A stretch of 14,755 nucleotides of DNA from an uncultured Sphingobium sp. (GTDB taxonomy: Bacteria; Pseudomonadota; Alphaproteobacteria; Sphingomonadales; Sphingomonadaceae), in assembly GCA_913773715.1 (NCBI GenBank), contig CAJYHD010000515.1:1-14755 (forward strand). The letters are read 5' to 3'. The position numbers and the translations under genes were made by a program. Of the stretch, positions 14,583-14,755 are shown in pieces (position 1 is the stretch's first letter; each line of letters opens with the position of its first letter). Under the pieces are notes generated by a model. That model did not search any database, was not told where the DNA came from, and saw nothing but the letters and a program-made list of their open reading frames with translations.

Positions 14583-14755
14583 TTGGATCGCAGAGACATA
14601 CTACGGTGGATCGCCGCTGTCACCTTGACCGCGCCAGGCATGGTACGGGCGATGGCGTCGCACGAGGGTCACGCCATGAATGCAGCGGTATCGGGGCGTT
14701 TGGCTCCCTCCGTCACGCCGTTCGCGCCGGCGCGTCACGCGGCGCTGGATCGGCT
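14583..14755 (+). CDS. Gluconate 2-dehydrogenase gamma-type subunit (partial, 3' end outside window)
   Basis: Only the first 57 or so codons are visible. The start is the TTG at 14583: an in-frame TAA lies two codons earlier, and the next ATG would remove the leader. The leader reads DRRDILRWIAAVTLTAPGMVRAMA, a twin-arginine-type export signal. The following APSVTPFAPARHAALDRL resembles the opening of the gluconate 2-dehydrogenase subunit 3 family (PF13618), in which a phrase of the type F-xx-Q/R-HAALDALAETIIP is typical. These small subunits escort and support periplasmic flavin (GMC) dehydrogenases that oxidise sugars or glycosides and pass electrons to cytochrome c. A GMC oxidoreductase gene is expected just downstream. 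The ribosome-binding site (AAGGA) is about 11 bases from the TTG, so initiation may be weak. Confidence 0.68.
   Translation, partial: MDRRDILRWIAAVTLTAPGMVRAMASHEGHAMNAAVSGRLAPSVTPFAPARHAALDR

Noticed and set aside
1..14755. CRISPR arrays, tRNA or rRNA genes, riboswitches, phage genes, or a defence system
   Set aside because: No regularly spaced repeats, cloverleaf-like structures, conserved rRNA segments, or nuclease/toxin/phage-structural motifs were found on either strand. The gene content is explained by an IS, a conjugation relic and two catabolic modules.

Overview
The window looks like accessory DNA from a sphingomonad-type alphaproteobacterium (Novosphingobium, Sphingobium or Sphingomonas). 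The evidence is high GC, a TonB-dependent receptor embedded in a sugar-catabolic locus, a NupG-type MFS carrier, an alphaproteobacterial IS3-family element and a remnant of a conjugative coupling protein. Genus is inferred; there is no rRNA or tRNA to anchor it.

Region 1 (1-2723) is mobile-element debris. Positions 1-347 hold no recognisable gene, only a nested inverted repeat. A complete IS3-family insertion sequence (348-1668) follows. It abuts a minus-strand traD pseudogene that is both frameshifted and truncated; the tip of the IS supplies its stop codon. The IS has no target-site duplication and traD does not continue on its other side, so the IS marks a rearrangement or deletion junction. 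Positions 2724-3069 are a gene-free, comparatively AT-rich boundary.

Region 2 (3070-7337) is a compact aromatic-acid (probably aryl-CoA) module. It contains a two-domain flavoprotein of the salicylyl-CoA 5-hydroxylase / 2-aminobenzoyl-CoA monooxygenase-reductase type, a cyclase-family metal hydrolase of the kynurenine-formamidase superfamily, and two different MarR regulators. Two copies of the same palindrome, TTGCATATGCAA, sit before the flavoprotein gene and in the divergent marR2/cyclase promoter, which ties the module into one probable regulon. No CoA ligase gene is present in the window. The old-yellow-enzyme half of the flavoprotein lacks the usual active-site Tyr and one His.

Region 3 (7421-14755) is a carbohydrate or glycoside uptake and catabolism locus. 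On the minus strand an apparent operon runs Gfo/Idh/MocA dehydrogenase, then a NupG-like MFS transporter, then a xylose-isomerase-like TIM-barrel protein. Divergently on the plus strand lie a DapA-family lyase/aldolase (Schiff-base Lys present, but without the Arg of true dihydrodipicolinate synthase), a TonB-dependent receptor with a strong hairpin terminator, and the start of a gluconate 2-dehydrogenase gamma-type subunit with a twin-arginine leader. The likely flow is outer-membrane import, periplasmic oxidation by a flavin dehydrogenase partly outside the window, inner-membrane import, then cytoplasmic redox, isomerisation or elimination, and aldol cleavage. The actual substrate cannot be read from the sequence.
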